From Pseudomonas kairouanensis (GTDB taxonomy: Bacteria; Pseudomonadota; Gammaproteobacteria; Pseudomonadales; Pseudomonadaceae): a stretch of DNA of 64,000 nucleotides. The notes below the pieces were generated by a model, which ran no database searches, had not been told where the DNA came from, and worked only from the letters and a program-made list of their open reading frames with translations. The number at the start of each line of letters is the position of its first letter. Position 1 is the stretch's first letter. The DNA lies in assembly GCF_004682055.1 (NCBI RefSeq), contig NZ_QUZU01000022.1, forward strand, positions 1 through 64,000, in the 5' to 3' direction. Made by a program: the position numbers and the translations under genes. This document shows, one piece after another, positions 25,335 through 33,671 of this stretch.

Positions 25335-26579
25335 TTGAAAAAGAACGTTCTTATCATTGGTGCAGGAGGTGTCGCCAAGGTGGTGGCCCACAAGTGCGCG
25401 CAGCACAACGACGAACTCGGTCGTATTGCTATCGCGTCGCGCAACATCTCCAAATGCCAGGCCATCATCGACAGCGTCAAGGCCAAGGGTAGCCTCAAAG
25501 TACCCGCCGATATCCAAGCCTTCGCGCTGAACGCCCTGGACGTGGAAGCGACCAAGGCCCTGATCCGCGAGACCCAATCGCAGATCGTCATCAACGTCGG
25601 GTCCTCGTTCCTGAACATGTCGGTCCTGCGTGCCTGCATCGACACCGGCGTGGCGTACCTCGACACCGCGATCCACGAAGAGCCGGGCAAGGTCTGCGAG
25701 ACGCCACCTTGGTACGGCAACTACGAGTGGAACCACCTCGAAGAGTGCAAACAGAAGAACATCACCGCCATTCTTGGCGTGGGCTTCGACCCGGGTGTGG
25801 TCAACGCGTATGCCGCGTTGGCGCAGCAACAGCATTTTGACCGCATTGATTCGATCGACATTCTCGACGTCAATGCCGGCTCCCACGGCAAATACTTCGC
25901 CACCAATTTCGACCCGGAAATCAACTTCCGCGAATTCACCGGACAGGTGTGGAGCTGGCAGAACAGCCAGTGGACCAGCAACACCATGTTCGAAGTCAAA
26001 CGCACCGACGACCTGCCGGTAGTCGGTTCGCAGAACCTCTACCTCACCGGCCACGATGAAGTGCACTCGCTGTCGAAAAACCTCGACGTGCCCAACGTGC
26101 GTTTCTGGATGAGTTTTGGCGAACACTACATCAACGTGTTCACCGTGCTGAACAAGCTCGGCCTGCTCTCCGAAAAACCGGTCACCACCGCCGAAGGCCT
26201 GGAAGTGGTGCCACTGAAACTGGTCAAGGCCGTACTGCCCGACCCGTCTTCACTGGCCCCTGGCTACACCGGCAAAACCTGCATCGGCGACCTGGTCAAA
26301 GGCACCAAGGACGGCAAGGCGCGCGAAGTGTTCATCTACAACGTAGCTGACCACGAAGAAGCCTTCGCTGAAACCGACAGCCAGGGCATCTCCTACACCG
26401 CAGGCGTACCACCGGTAGCCGCAGCGCTGCTGGTCGCCCGTGGCGAGTGGGACGTGCAACGCATGGCCAACGTCGAGGAGCTGCCGGCTGAGCCGTTCCT
26501 GAAGGCGCTGGACGTGATGGGCTTGCCGACACGTATCAAGGACGAGCACGGTGATCGTGCCTGGGATGCGATTGCCTGA
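25335..26579 (+). CDS. Carboxynorspermidine synthase (saccharopine dehydrogenase family)
   Basis: NADPH-dependent enzyme of 414 residues that reductively condenses aspartate semialdehyde with a diamine to form carboxy(nor)spermidine. It begins KKNVLIIGAGGVAKVVAHKC, with the Rossmann GAGGVA motif, and keeps VGFDPGVVNAYAA and DTAGY-like family segments. TTG 25335 was chosen because it starts exactly at the Rossmann strand and AAGGAG lies 11 bases upstream; there is no ATG nearby. It follows nspC by 28 bases and surely shares its transcript. A decayed copy of its last 70 bases occurs 242 bases downstream. Confidence 0.9.
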   Translation: MKKNVLIIGAGGVAKVVAHKCAQHNDELGRIAIASRNISKCQAIIDSVKAKGSLKVPADIQAFALNALDVEATKALIRETQSQIVINVGSSFLNMSVLRACIDTGVAYLDTAIHEEPGKVCETPPWYGNYEWNHLEECKQKNITAILGVGFDPGVVNAYAALAQQQHFDRIDSIDILDVNAGSHGKYFATNFDPEINFREFTGQVWSWQNSQWTSNTMFEVKRTDDLPVVGSQNLYLTGHDEVHSLSKNLDVPNVRFWMSFGEHYINVFTVLNKLGLLSEKPVTTAEGLEVVPLKLVKAVLPDPSSLAPGYTGKTCIGDLVKGTKDGKAREVFIYNVADHEEAFAETDSQGISYTAGVPPVAAALLVARGEWDVQRMANVEELPAEPFLKALDVMGLPTRIKDEHGDRAWDAIA

Positions 26580-26600
26580 TAGGCGATAGCGACCCGAACA

Positions 26601-26629
26601 AAAAAATGCGCCCCCAGGGCGCATTTTTT
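26601..26629 (+). terminator. Rho-independent terminator after the spermidine operon
   Basis: Perfect 8-bp stem ATGCGCCC-CCA-GGGCGCAT, preceded by an A-run and followed by a T-run, 22 bases after the dehydrogenase stop. Confidence 0.92.
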
Positions 26630-26668
26630 GTTTGGGGAAAAACACATTTCTCAAGCCCAATGACGCCC

Positions 26669-26688
26669 AAAATGTGGGAGCGGGCTTG
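26669..26688. repeat. Truncated single REP arm
   Basis: AAAATGTGGGAGCGGGCTTG matches the GCGGG class of REP arm seen at 51961 and 61857 but has no inverted partner. It breaks off just before the decayed gene-end copy, consistent with a rearrangement here. Confidence 0.7.
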
Positions 26689-26748
26689 AAGGTGTGCAAC
26701 TGTTGCTGGACATGGCGTTGGATCAAGCTCATCCGGTGACCTGATCGT

Positions 26749-26818
26749 GCTGGACGTGATGGGCTTAACGACTCGGATCAAGGACGCATACGGTGATCGT
26801 GCATGAGATTCGAATGCG
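26749..26818 (+). pseudogene. Degenerate copy of the 3' end of the carboxynorspermidine synthase gene
   Basis: About 70 bases align without gaps to 26507-26576, the end of the intact gene; by hand count some 58 match, including GCTGGACGTGATGGGCTT and CGGTGATCGTGC. No reading frame for a useful protein remains. It lies between a truncated REP and the terpene-like operon. The rest of the 300-base gap 26580-26879 holds only the terminator, the REP fragment and AT-rich sequence. Confidence 0.8.
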
Positions 26819-26879
26819 CGATGCCCCTTAGACGATGCCTAGTTGCCTAGCGCATATTCATTGCAATATTTTCCGACGA

Positions 26880-28847
26880 TTACGGTGATATGTCGCACAC
26901 ATTAACGACGCCGTCACTCAATCGTGCAAAAGGACTAAAGCCACTCAACTCTACAGCGCCGGATGCCACACCAAAAAAAACGCGCCTAATAGAAAGACCC
27001 GTGACATAAGGCAAAAAATAAGTTTGCCGGACAACAGAATCACAATCGATGAACAACTGCTCTGTCTCATCGGCCACTTGTGCATCCATCGTGACAACCC
27101 CCTTCCAAATCCGCCCCACTACTTCTTTCAACGCACGCACAATATCCTCGGCACCGGAAACATCAATATTGTTCGCCCGCAAACACACATCAAATAGCCT
27201 TATCCACTCACAAGACAAACCACGCAAGACAGATACGTCATCCAGCGCATAACAACTATATAAAGCTGACTTGGCAGCAGTCTCGCAACGCGAAAAATCG
27301 CCCTCACTGCACCGTTCGATCAAGACACTACGCCGAACCGCTCGGCGCGCCAATTCAGCAATCAACGCTTCATTATTACTCTCTGAGGGAAAACTCATCT
27401 TCCAGAGTGGCATCCAATTGTCCGTATGTAAAACATCACCCGCAAGCATCGTAACAAATACTGAGTGAAGCCTGGCGCTAGCGGATTTAGCAGCATAAGC
27501 GCTTTCAATTTCTGGCTGGCTGTGTGCGTAGGCGTATAACTGCCGCCATACTTGATATCGCGGCATCAGCAATTGCCATATACAGCCACCCATTGAAAGC
27601 TCAGCGGCCTCCTCGTGACCAAGTTCCCCGCACCGACATGACAGAACATCATCGGTCACAGCGGACAGCGCAGAGCCATAACCACGCACAGCCTCCACCC
27701 CGCCAGACAATAATGCGAAAAACACTTCATTTAAAACCTCACCATTTTGATGATCAGACACCACATCGGTCACTTCGTTATAACGCACGATATTATCGGT
27801 GGCGCGCTTTAACTTCCCACACCGACTCATTGACCTAAAATAACCTGACGCATCCACCAACCTACAGTATCGACTGGAGTTCATGATGATCTGCAGGTAC
27901 TGAGGCATTGCCGCGTCCCAATAACGTAGCAAGAAGAACTCACGGGGCGTCACAATGCCACCCGCAGAAGCTACAAATAACGGCAACTCCGGTACATCCT
28001 GCATAGCGTTAACCATATATTGCTTTAGCTTCATGACCAGACAGGCAACGATCCCCCCCTGTAGCATTTTCTTCGGCGCTACGCCCCCAAGACAATCCAG
28101 GCCGTCGCTCGTGACCAGTTGAAAATCTTCAATCCTCGCTCCTGAGTCATCTGGAGCACCTACGTAATCAATAGCGGCAGTCAAAGATATTATCGATCCA
28201 GAAAGATCATGTATCTGAGGATCATCACTTCGAATGAACTGCCAAGCATAGAGGCTTGAAAAGTAGTCACGAAGCACCATCGCAGGTATATCCGAAACAT
28301 CCAATAAAGGGCGGTGCGCATAGTACTCTCGGCCCCACGCCGAAATCTCGCCGCCTTTCTTCGGCGCCCATCGCGCGATAAAACATAACTTTCTCGAGAC
28401 AGTGCAACTGGCTTCTGGCGCGATGTCAGTCATCAGCCACCTGCTTGCCGCTGTCACCATAGCCAAAGCTGACAATGGACTTTTCATCACTGAACAATCG
28501 AGCGCCTCACACTCCATAGCTTCAAGTGCCCGATCAAATATGTGCGCACCGATTGCATTGGGTTCGATACAGCGCGAATGGTACGGTTCATAACGAGTGG
28601 GCGTGGCAATATAGGTCATCGCGCCACTACTTTTATCTCGGTCGAGTCCGTTCCGGCTACGGCCTGCGAAACACTCATACAAACGTAACTCTCCAGCCTT
28701 GTCGCCGATCAAGTCCAACTCATCCACACTCCATATATCCAACTCCTTATATCGACCTAACAACTCAACGCGCAAACGACAAATCCCACTGGGATCCCGC
28801 AGCCATTGCGCAACGATGTGATCGCGCCTATAACCCAACGTATCCAC
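26880..28847 (-). CDS. Large protein of unrecognised family, paralogue A of terpene-like cluster
   Basis: Soluble-looking protein of 655 residues with no signal peptide; I do not recognise the family. It is a clear paralogue of the protein encoded at 29956-31899. Blocks shared by both include DIPAMVLRDYFSSLYAWQ, AIDYVGAPDD (residues about 226-234), RYNEVTDVVSDHQNGEV (355-370), CRCGELGHE (404-412), MPRYQVWRQLYAY (428-440) and DCDSVVRQTY with RRVFFGVASGAVEL near the C-terminus. The order acidic pair, then NExxDxxxD about 125 residues later, then RY about 70 further on, recalls class I terpene synthases, but this is inference. GTG 28847 is favoured by GGAGG five bases before it. It ends an operon behind an isoprenyl diphosphate synthase. 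Base composition is visibly more AT-rich than the neighbours. Confidence 0.8.
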   Translation of the reverse strand: MDTLGYRRDHIVAQWLRDPSGICRLRVELLGRYKELDIWSVDELDLIGDKAGELRLYECFAGRSRNGLDRDKSSGAMTYIATPTRYEPYHSRCIEPNAIGAHIFDRALEAMECEALDCSVMKSPLSALAMVTAASRWLMTDIAPEASCTVSRKLCFIARWAPKKGGEISAWGREYYAHRPLLDVSDIPAMVLRDYFSSLYAWQFIRSDDPQIHDLSGSIISLTAAIDYVGAPDDSGARIEDFQLVTSDGLDCLGGVAPKKMLQGGIVACLVMKLKQYMVNAMQDVPELPLFVASAGGIVTPREFFLLRYWDAAMPQYLQIIMNSSRYCRLVDASGYFRSMSRCGKLKRATDNIVRYNEVTDVVSDHQNGEVLNEVFFALLSGGVEAVRGYGSALSAVTDDVLSCRCGELGHEEAAELSMGGCIWQLLMPRYQVWRQLYAYAHSQPEIESAYAAKSASARLHSVFVTMLAGDVLHTDNWMPLWKMSFPSESNNEALIAELARRAVRRSVLIERCSEGDFSRCETAAKSALYSCYALDDVSVLRGLSCEWIRLFDVCLRANNIDVSGAEDIVRALKEVVGRIWKGVVTMDAQVADETEQLFIDCDSVVRQTYFLPYVTGLSIRRVFFGVASGAVELSGFSPFARLSDGVVNVCDISP

Positions 28848-28895
28848 TTTTACCTCCCGCGCCAAAGCTCACACATCAAACCTGAGGCAAGGGTT

Positions 28896-29933
28896 TTATA
28901 GACGCCCATAGCCTGCTTTCAAGCGCACAAGTTCCTGCCACAGCGCCTCAATACATTTATTCGGCGCAACTACGTCGCACAATTGTCGCCACCCTTCATC
29001 AAAGCATTGGTCGATACGCGTCACACCGCCTGCGCCCAGATGCGACAACATCGCCGCCGCCAGCGGACCAGGTTGCGCCCCACTGACAACCTCACTATTA
29101 CGCTGCTGTAATCGCACAAAGTGTGCCGCGCTCAAATCCTCCGCCAACCAGGCCCAAACCCACGACGGTCGGTTGTTACGCAAATCTTCATAGCGTTTGG
29201 CAATGTCAACCTGGTCACTCAAATTGCTTAAGTCATCCAGCATTTGCAGCGCCTTACCCAACTGTTGCCCATACGCTGTCAACGCATCGACAAGTGCGAC
29301 CGAACCTCCCGCTGCGATAGCCCCCAATGACGTCGCCAGCCCCATCAACTGCCCCGTTTTCAAACCAGAGACCACTGCGACAATGGACGGTAGTTCCTCT
29401 TGACGTAAAGCAGTGAGGCGCACGGACAGGTCCAGCGCTTGACCGGAATGGCAATGTAATAAGGTGGAAGAAAACCGGCGCGACAATTGCTGCTCAATGC
29501 CACTGGGCAGCTCTAAGCGATGTACCAGGTTGAGCGCCCAGAAATACAGCCAGTTGCCCGTATTCAGCGCCAACGGTAACCCGTGAGTCAGATACAGCGC
29601 CGGCCTGCCGCGCCGTTGGGTCGAGTAATCTTCGATGTCATCCACGATCAGCGAGCCCCCGTGAAGGGCTTCAAGAATGATCGGAAGCTCAGGCGGCACA
29701 GGCGATGCGCCACCCGCCAAGCGCCAGCCGAGATCGACCAGCGACGCACGAAAACTTTTCCCCGGCGCGCTGAAAAACGTCCGGGCCGGATCCAGTAACG
29801 CTTTCTCCCAAAAACACAGAGGCAAGGTGTGCCCTGGAACACATTGCGATGACAATAGACAGTCCTGCTCAAGCAACTGCAACAAGGTGATAGTCACTGG
29901 TGCGGGCGCTGACGATTGAAGGTCGATGGACAT
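28896..29933 (-). CDS. Isoprenyl (polyprenyl) diphosphate synthase
   Basis: Trans-type prenyltransferase of 345 residues that should build an allylic diphosphate such as FPP or GGPP. Conserved features: GKSFRASLV (residues 58-66), first Asp-rich motif VDDIEDYSTQRRGRPA (DDxxD at 98-102), LKTGQLMG (191-198) and a second motif LDDLSN at 232-237, where the usual DDxxD has Asn at the last position. The N-terminal 50 residues are less typical. The gene lies 22 bases after paralogue B and 48 bases before paralogue A on the same strand, so it probably supplies their substrate. Product chain length cannot be read safely from the sequence. Confidence 0.9.
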   Translation of the reverse strand: MSIDLQSSAPAPVTITLLQLLEQDCLLSSQCVPGHTLPLCFWEKALLDPARTFFSAPGKSFRASLVDLGWRLAGGASPVPPELPIILEALHGGSLIVDDIEDYSTQRRGRPALYLTHGLPLALNTGNWLYFWALNLVHRLELPSGIEQQLSRRFSSTLLHCHSGQALDLSVRLTALRQEELPSIVAVVSGLKTGQLMGLATSLGAIAAGGSVALVDALTAYGQQLGKALQMLDDLSNLSDQVDIAKRYEDLRNNRPSWVWAWLAEDLSAAHFVRLQQRNSEVVSGAQPGPLAAAMLSHLGAGGVTRIDQCFDEGWRQLCDVVAPNKCIEALWQELVRLKAGYGRL

Positions 29934-29955
29934 GATCGGCTCATCCCTGAACGGT

Positions 29956-31899
29956 TTACACAGAACCCACGTGTGCTGGGTGGCTATCGCATACCGTGGC
30001 GATTCCCCGCGTCAAGCGTGCATAGGGGTTGAAACCACCCAACTCTACGGCGCTGGTGGCTACGCCAAAAAAGGCACGCCGCACCACCAGCCCCATCGCC
30101 AACGGCAAGGCATAAGTGCGCCGCACCGCTGAGTCGCAATCAACATACAAGCGCTCAGTGTCAGCGCCAGCCTGTACGTCACAGGCCACCGTGTCTTGCC
30201 AGGCTCGAAGCAGCGCCGCGCGAAGCGCGTTCAGGATCTGCGGATACGCCGTGGGGCTGACAGAACTGACCTCCAGGCAAGCGTCAAACAGCCCAACCCA
30301 GTACTCGGCCAATTCACGCAGTTCCAAAAGCGTTTCCAGCCTGTCGCAACGCTCCAGGAGCGGCGCGATGAGGTGCTCCAAAGCATGCGGGTGCTGTCGG
30401 TTTTGCGGCAACAGACACCGCAGCATGACGCGGCGCGCCAACTCACTGATCAAGGTTGGCCCCTGGGCCGCAGAGCCAACCTGCCATAGGGGCTTCCAGG
30501 ACCGGTCATGCAGGCACTCACCCGGCAACAACTTCAGCATCACGCCCTGTAATCGCTGTCCGGCAGGCAGAGGCGCAAAGGCTGTGCCCACATGGCCTGG
30601 ACCGTCGCGAAACGCGTGCAATTGCCTCCAGACTTGAAAGCGCGGCAACAGCAGATACCAGAGCGCGCCGCCCATGGACATTTCGGCAGCGACCTCATGC
30701 CCTCGGGCCCCACATTCGCAGCGCAATACCTCGTCGGTCACACACGCCAGGCAAGTCCCATATTCACGCACCGCCTCGACGCCCCCCAACGACAGCGCAA
30801 CGCGTGCCTCATTGAACACCTCACCATTGGTGTAATCAGGGACAAGATCGATTACTTCGTTGTAGCGGATGAGGTTGTCGATAGCGCGCCGAACGGCATG
30901 GCAATGCGCAAATGAATCAAACGCATCGGCTTCGTTCATCAGGGAGTGATAGCCATCCGAGTTCATGACCATTCGGTGGTAAGGGCACATTCCCGCATCC
31001 CACCAGCGTCCTACAAAAAATTCCGCCGGGGTAACCGGCCCTCCCGCTGCGTCGATAAACGCAAGCAAATCCCCGTGGTACTGCGAGGCTGCCACCATCT
31101 CATCCTTGGTGATCATGAACGCGCACGCCACTACCATATCCTGCACAGCCTGATGAATGGCGCGCCCACCCAAATGCACAAGACCGTCACTGCCGGCCAC
31201 TTGATAAGCCCTGCCAACGGCACCCGGGTCATCCTTGGCGCCCACGTAGTCAATCGCCGTGGTCAATACCATCAACGAACCACACAGGTCGTGAACGCGT
31301 GCGTCAGGGCTGCGGATGTACTGCCAGGCAAACGTACTGGCACAAAAATCGCGCAGGATCATCGCGGGAACATCCTGTGCCTTCACGCCAGGCAAAAGCG
31401 TTCGATAAGCGTCCGGCAACCGCTCAACTTCCAAGCCCTTTTTGGGGGCAATGTGCGCAAGTGCCCTCAACCCCTGCGCGATGTGACGATTACCTTCGGT
31501 CGCCGAACGTGCTGCAAGCCACAGGCTGGCACTTGCCGTCAAGGCTATTGCCGCGAGCGCGCCCGTGGAGACCGTCCGGCAAACCGGCTCGGCACGGATC
31601 AAAGCCAGTAATTGCTCAAAGCGCTGCAAACCTTGTTCGCGGGGCTGTATCGAAAGTGACGTGTAGGGCACATAAGGCGCTGCATGCAACATACGGCTCG
31701 TTGGCTGGCCGTGCTCGTCCTGATCATGGGGCATCGAGTCGAACAGCGAAGCGACCGCGTCGTTTACCAACCCCAGCGTGTCTGCACTCCATATATCTGC
31801 GCTTGCGCTCGTTTCAACAAAACGGGCGCGTATTTCACGGATCTCACGGGGATCACGCAGCCAACGCTGCGCGACTTCAAGGGCGATGGGACTAGGCAT
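29956..31899 (-). CDS. Large protein of unrecognised family, paralogue B of terpene-like cluster
   Basis: Protein of 647 residues, first gene of the three-gene operon. ATG 31899 was chosen because AGGAG precedes it and the N-terminus then aligns with paralogue A (VAQRWLRDP/VAQWLRDP and SADIWSADTL/ELDIWSVDEL); a longer frame adds 59 unsupported residues. Shared motifs: HIAPKKGLE, DVPAMILRDFCASTFAWQ, AIDYVGAKDD (215-224), RYNEVIDLVPDYTNGEV (345-361), CECGARGHE, LPRFQVWRQLHAF (419-431) and DCDSAVRRTY (587-596). No known domain is recognised; a highly divergent terpene cyclase role is inferred only from motif spacing and the neighbouring prenyl synthase. Composition is nearer the genome average than that of paralogue A. 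Confidence 0.8.
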   Translation of the reverse strand: MPSPIALEVAQRWLRDPREIREIRARFVETSASADIWSADTLGLVNDAVASLFDSMPHDQDEHGQPTSRMLHAAPYVPYTSLSIQPREQGLQRFEQLLALIRAEPVCRTVSTGALAAIALTASASLWLAARSATEGNRHIAQGLRALAHIAPKKGLEVERLPDAYRTLLPGVKAQDVPAMILRDFCASTFAWQYIRSPDARVHDLCGSLMVLTTAIDYVGAKDDPGAVGRAYQVAGSDGLVHLGGRAIHQAVQDMVVACAFMITKDEMVAASQYHGDLLAFIDAAGGPVTPAEFFVGRWWDAGMCPYHRMVMNSDGYHSLMNEADAFDSFAHCHAVRRAIDNLIRYNEVIDLVPDYTNGEVFNEARVALSLGGVEAVREYGTCLACVTDEVLRCECGARGHEVAAEMSMGGALWYLLLPRFQVWRQLHAFRDGPGHVGTAFAPLPAGQRLQGVMLKLLPGECLHDRSWKPLWQVGSAAQGPTLISELARRVMLRCLLPQNRQHPHALEHLIAPLLERCDRLETLLELRELAEYWVGLFDACLEVSSVSPTAYPQILNALRAALLRAWQDTVACDVQAGADTERLYVDCDSAVRRTYALPLAMGLVVRRAFFGVATSAVELGGFNPYARLTRGIATVCDSHPAHVGSV

Positions 31900-32135
31900 G
31901 ACGAGCCGCTCCTGACTGGTTCCGACGGGATCAGCTTTGACTGGGTCGAACGACATGCCAGGGCACTGCGCGGGGCAAAGACTAGCGAAAGCCAGGTGAG
32001 GAATTTTGAGCCTAGAAGAGCTTTTTGGGAGCGTCAAACACCGTCGATCACCGAGGCGCCCGAACATAGACGGCACGCGGCGCGTAAGCTATCTTCACGC
32101 ACTTTTCCCACAGACCCGGAACAGGAAGCCACCGC

Positions 32136-32639
32136 TTGAAAACGACCCCCTTCCTGCGAGGCCGCACCTTCGCCCTCCTCGCTGGCATCGCCTTTATTGC
32201 CGTAGACCAACTCGTCAAACTGTTGGCCCTGGTTTCGCTGCAAGCCCACAGCTTCAAGATCGGCGCCAACCCGTTCAACCTGGCACTGGAACTGAGCCTG
32301 AATCCCGGCGCCTTCCTGAGTCTGGGCGCGGCGTTGCCGCCGCAGGTCAAGCAGCTGATCTTTATCGTCGGCGTGGCAGTGGTGGTGGCTTGGGCGATGG
32401 GGTGGTCGCTCTCCAACTGGAGCCAACCGCTGCGTAAAGTCTTGCCGCTCTACGCCATTGCCCTGGGCGGTATCGCCAACCTGATTGACCGTGTATTTCG
32501 TGACGGGCGCGTAGTCGACTACATGGTGCTGAACATTGGCCCCACGCATACCGGCGTGTTCAATATTGCCGATATCGCCATCACTGCCGGGGCGCTGTAC
32601 CTGATGGTGGATCTGTTTGTGAAACCGCGTAAAGCCTAG
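32136..32639 (+). CDS. lspA: Signal peptidase II (lipoprotein signal peptidase), probable second copy
   Basis: Inner-membrane aspartic protease of 167 residues with four hydrophobic helices; the family removes signal peptides from prolipoproteins. Key residues are all visible: AVDQLVK near the N-terminus, LSLNPGAFLSLG, and the two catalytic Asp in GGIANLIDR and FNIADIAI. TTG 32136 is the start because AGGAAG lies seven bases before it and no ATG fits. In pseudomonads the housekeeping lspA normally lies beside ileS, which is absent here, so this is probably an extra copy. It diverges from the terpene-like operon. Confidence 0.9.
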   Translation: MKTTPFLRGRTFALLAGIAFIAVDQLVKLLALVSLQAHSFKIGANPFNLALELSLNPGAFLSLGAALPPQVKQLIFIVGVAVVVAWAMGWSLSNWSQPLRKVLPLYAIALGGIANLIDRVFRDGRVVDYMVLNIGPTHTGVFNIADIAITAGALYLMVDLFVKPRKA

Positions 32640-32670
32640 GCATTAAGGGGGTTCACCCCCCCCAGCGTCC

Positions 32671-33579
32671 TTAAAACACCGACCACCCAATCCGCTCACT
32701 CAACAGTTCCAACGCCTTGATCCCCGCCAGGGAGTTCCCCGCCGCATTCAACTCTGGCGACCACACGCACACCGTAAACTGCCCCGGCACCACCGCGACG
32801 ATGCCGCCGCCCACGCCGCTTTTGCCTGGCAAGCCCACGCGGTAGGCAAAATTGCCCGCCTCGTCGTACAGGCCGCTGGTGGCCATGATCGAGTTGACCT
32901 GCTTGGTCTGGCGCGCCGTCAAAACCTGTTCGCCGCTGTGGGCACTCACCCCCTCGTTGGCCAAAAAGCTGAAGGCCTTGGCCAGGTCCAGGCAGCTCAT
33001 CTGCAACGCGCAGTAGTTGAAGTAGCTGTGCAATACCGCGTCCACGTCGTTGTGGAAGTTGCCGAAGGATTTCATCAGGTAGGCCATGGCCGCATTACGC
33101 GCGCCGTGCTGGGCTTCGGATTCGGCAACGACGCTGTTGACCAGGATCTGTGGGTTGCCTGACAGGCGTCGCACAAAGTCGCGCATCGACAGGATCGGTA
33201 CGGCAAAGCGCGACTGGTTGATGTCGCAGATCACCAGCGCACCGGCATTGATGAACGGGTTACGCGGCCGACCCCGTTCAAATTCCAACTGCACCAGCGA
33301 GTTGAACGGCTGCCCCGAAGGTTCGTGGCCCAGGCGCTCCCAGATGGTTTCGCCGCCATGATCGATGGCCTGCACCAGGCTGAACACCTTGGAAATGCTC
33401 TGCACCGAGAACAGGGTGTTGGCGTCACCGGCGCAGTACGCCGCGCCGTCGTTGCCGTATACCGCAATGCCCAGTTGGTTGGCGGGCACATCGGCCAAGG
33501 CGGGGATGTAATCGGCGACCTTGCCGAGGCCGATCAGTGGACGAACTTCGTCCAGGATCGACTCCAGCAAGGCCTGCAT
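32671..33579 (-). CDS. glsB: Glutaminase (serine-dependent, GlsB/YneH type)
   Basis: Enzyme of 302 residues hydrolysing glutamine to glutamate and ammonia, with a beta-lactamase-like fold. It follows E. coli YneH throughout: VRPLIGLGKVADYIPALADV, the nucleophile SxxK in FSVQSISKVFSLV, EPSGQPFNSLVQLE, GRPRNPFINAGALV and GVGGGIVAVVPG. ATG 33579 has AGGA six bases upstream; ATG 33594 is the alternative, five residues longer. No obvious operon partner. Confidence 0.93.
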   Translation of the reverse strand: MQALLESILDEVRPLIGLGKVADYIPALADVPANQLGIAVYGNDGAAYCAGDANTLFSVQSISKVFSLVQAIDHGGETIWERLGHEPSGQPFNSLVQLEFERGRPRNPFINAGALVICDINQSRFAVPILSMRDFVRRLSGNPQILVNSVVAESEAQHGARNAAMAYLMKSFGNFHNDVDAVLHSYFNYCALQMSCLDLAKAFSFLANEGVSAHSGEQVLTARQTKQVNSIMATSGLYDEAGNFAYRVGLPGKSGVGGGIVAVVPGQFTVCVWSPELNAAGNSLAGIKALELLSERIGWSVF

Positions 33580-33671
33580 GTCTTGTCCTGTCATCTGTCT
33601 TGCAATCAGTGGATAGCGGGGCGCGGAGGATACTGCAATGGACGCCCGAGCCCCAGCATTCTCGACCTGAA

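Noticed and set aside
26880..26950. Integrase attachment site at the edge of the terpene-like block
   Set aside because: No tRNA end, direct repeat at both ends or integrase gene was found; only the gene-end duplicate supports insertion.
26880..31899. Family 2 encapsulin cargo operon
   Set aside because: Such operons also include prenyl synthases or terpene cyclases, but no protein here has the size or sequence of an encapsulin shell protein.
32647..32660. GGGGG-TTCA-CCCCC as a terminator after lspA
   Set aside because: The stem is short and lacks a T-run, so terminator function cannot be supported.
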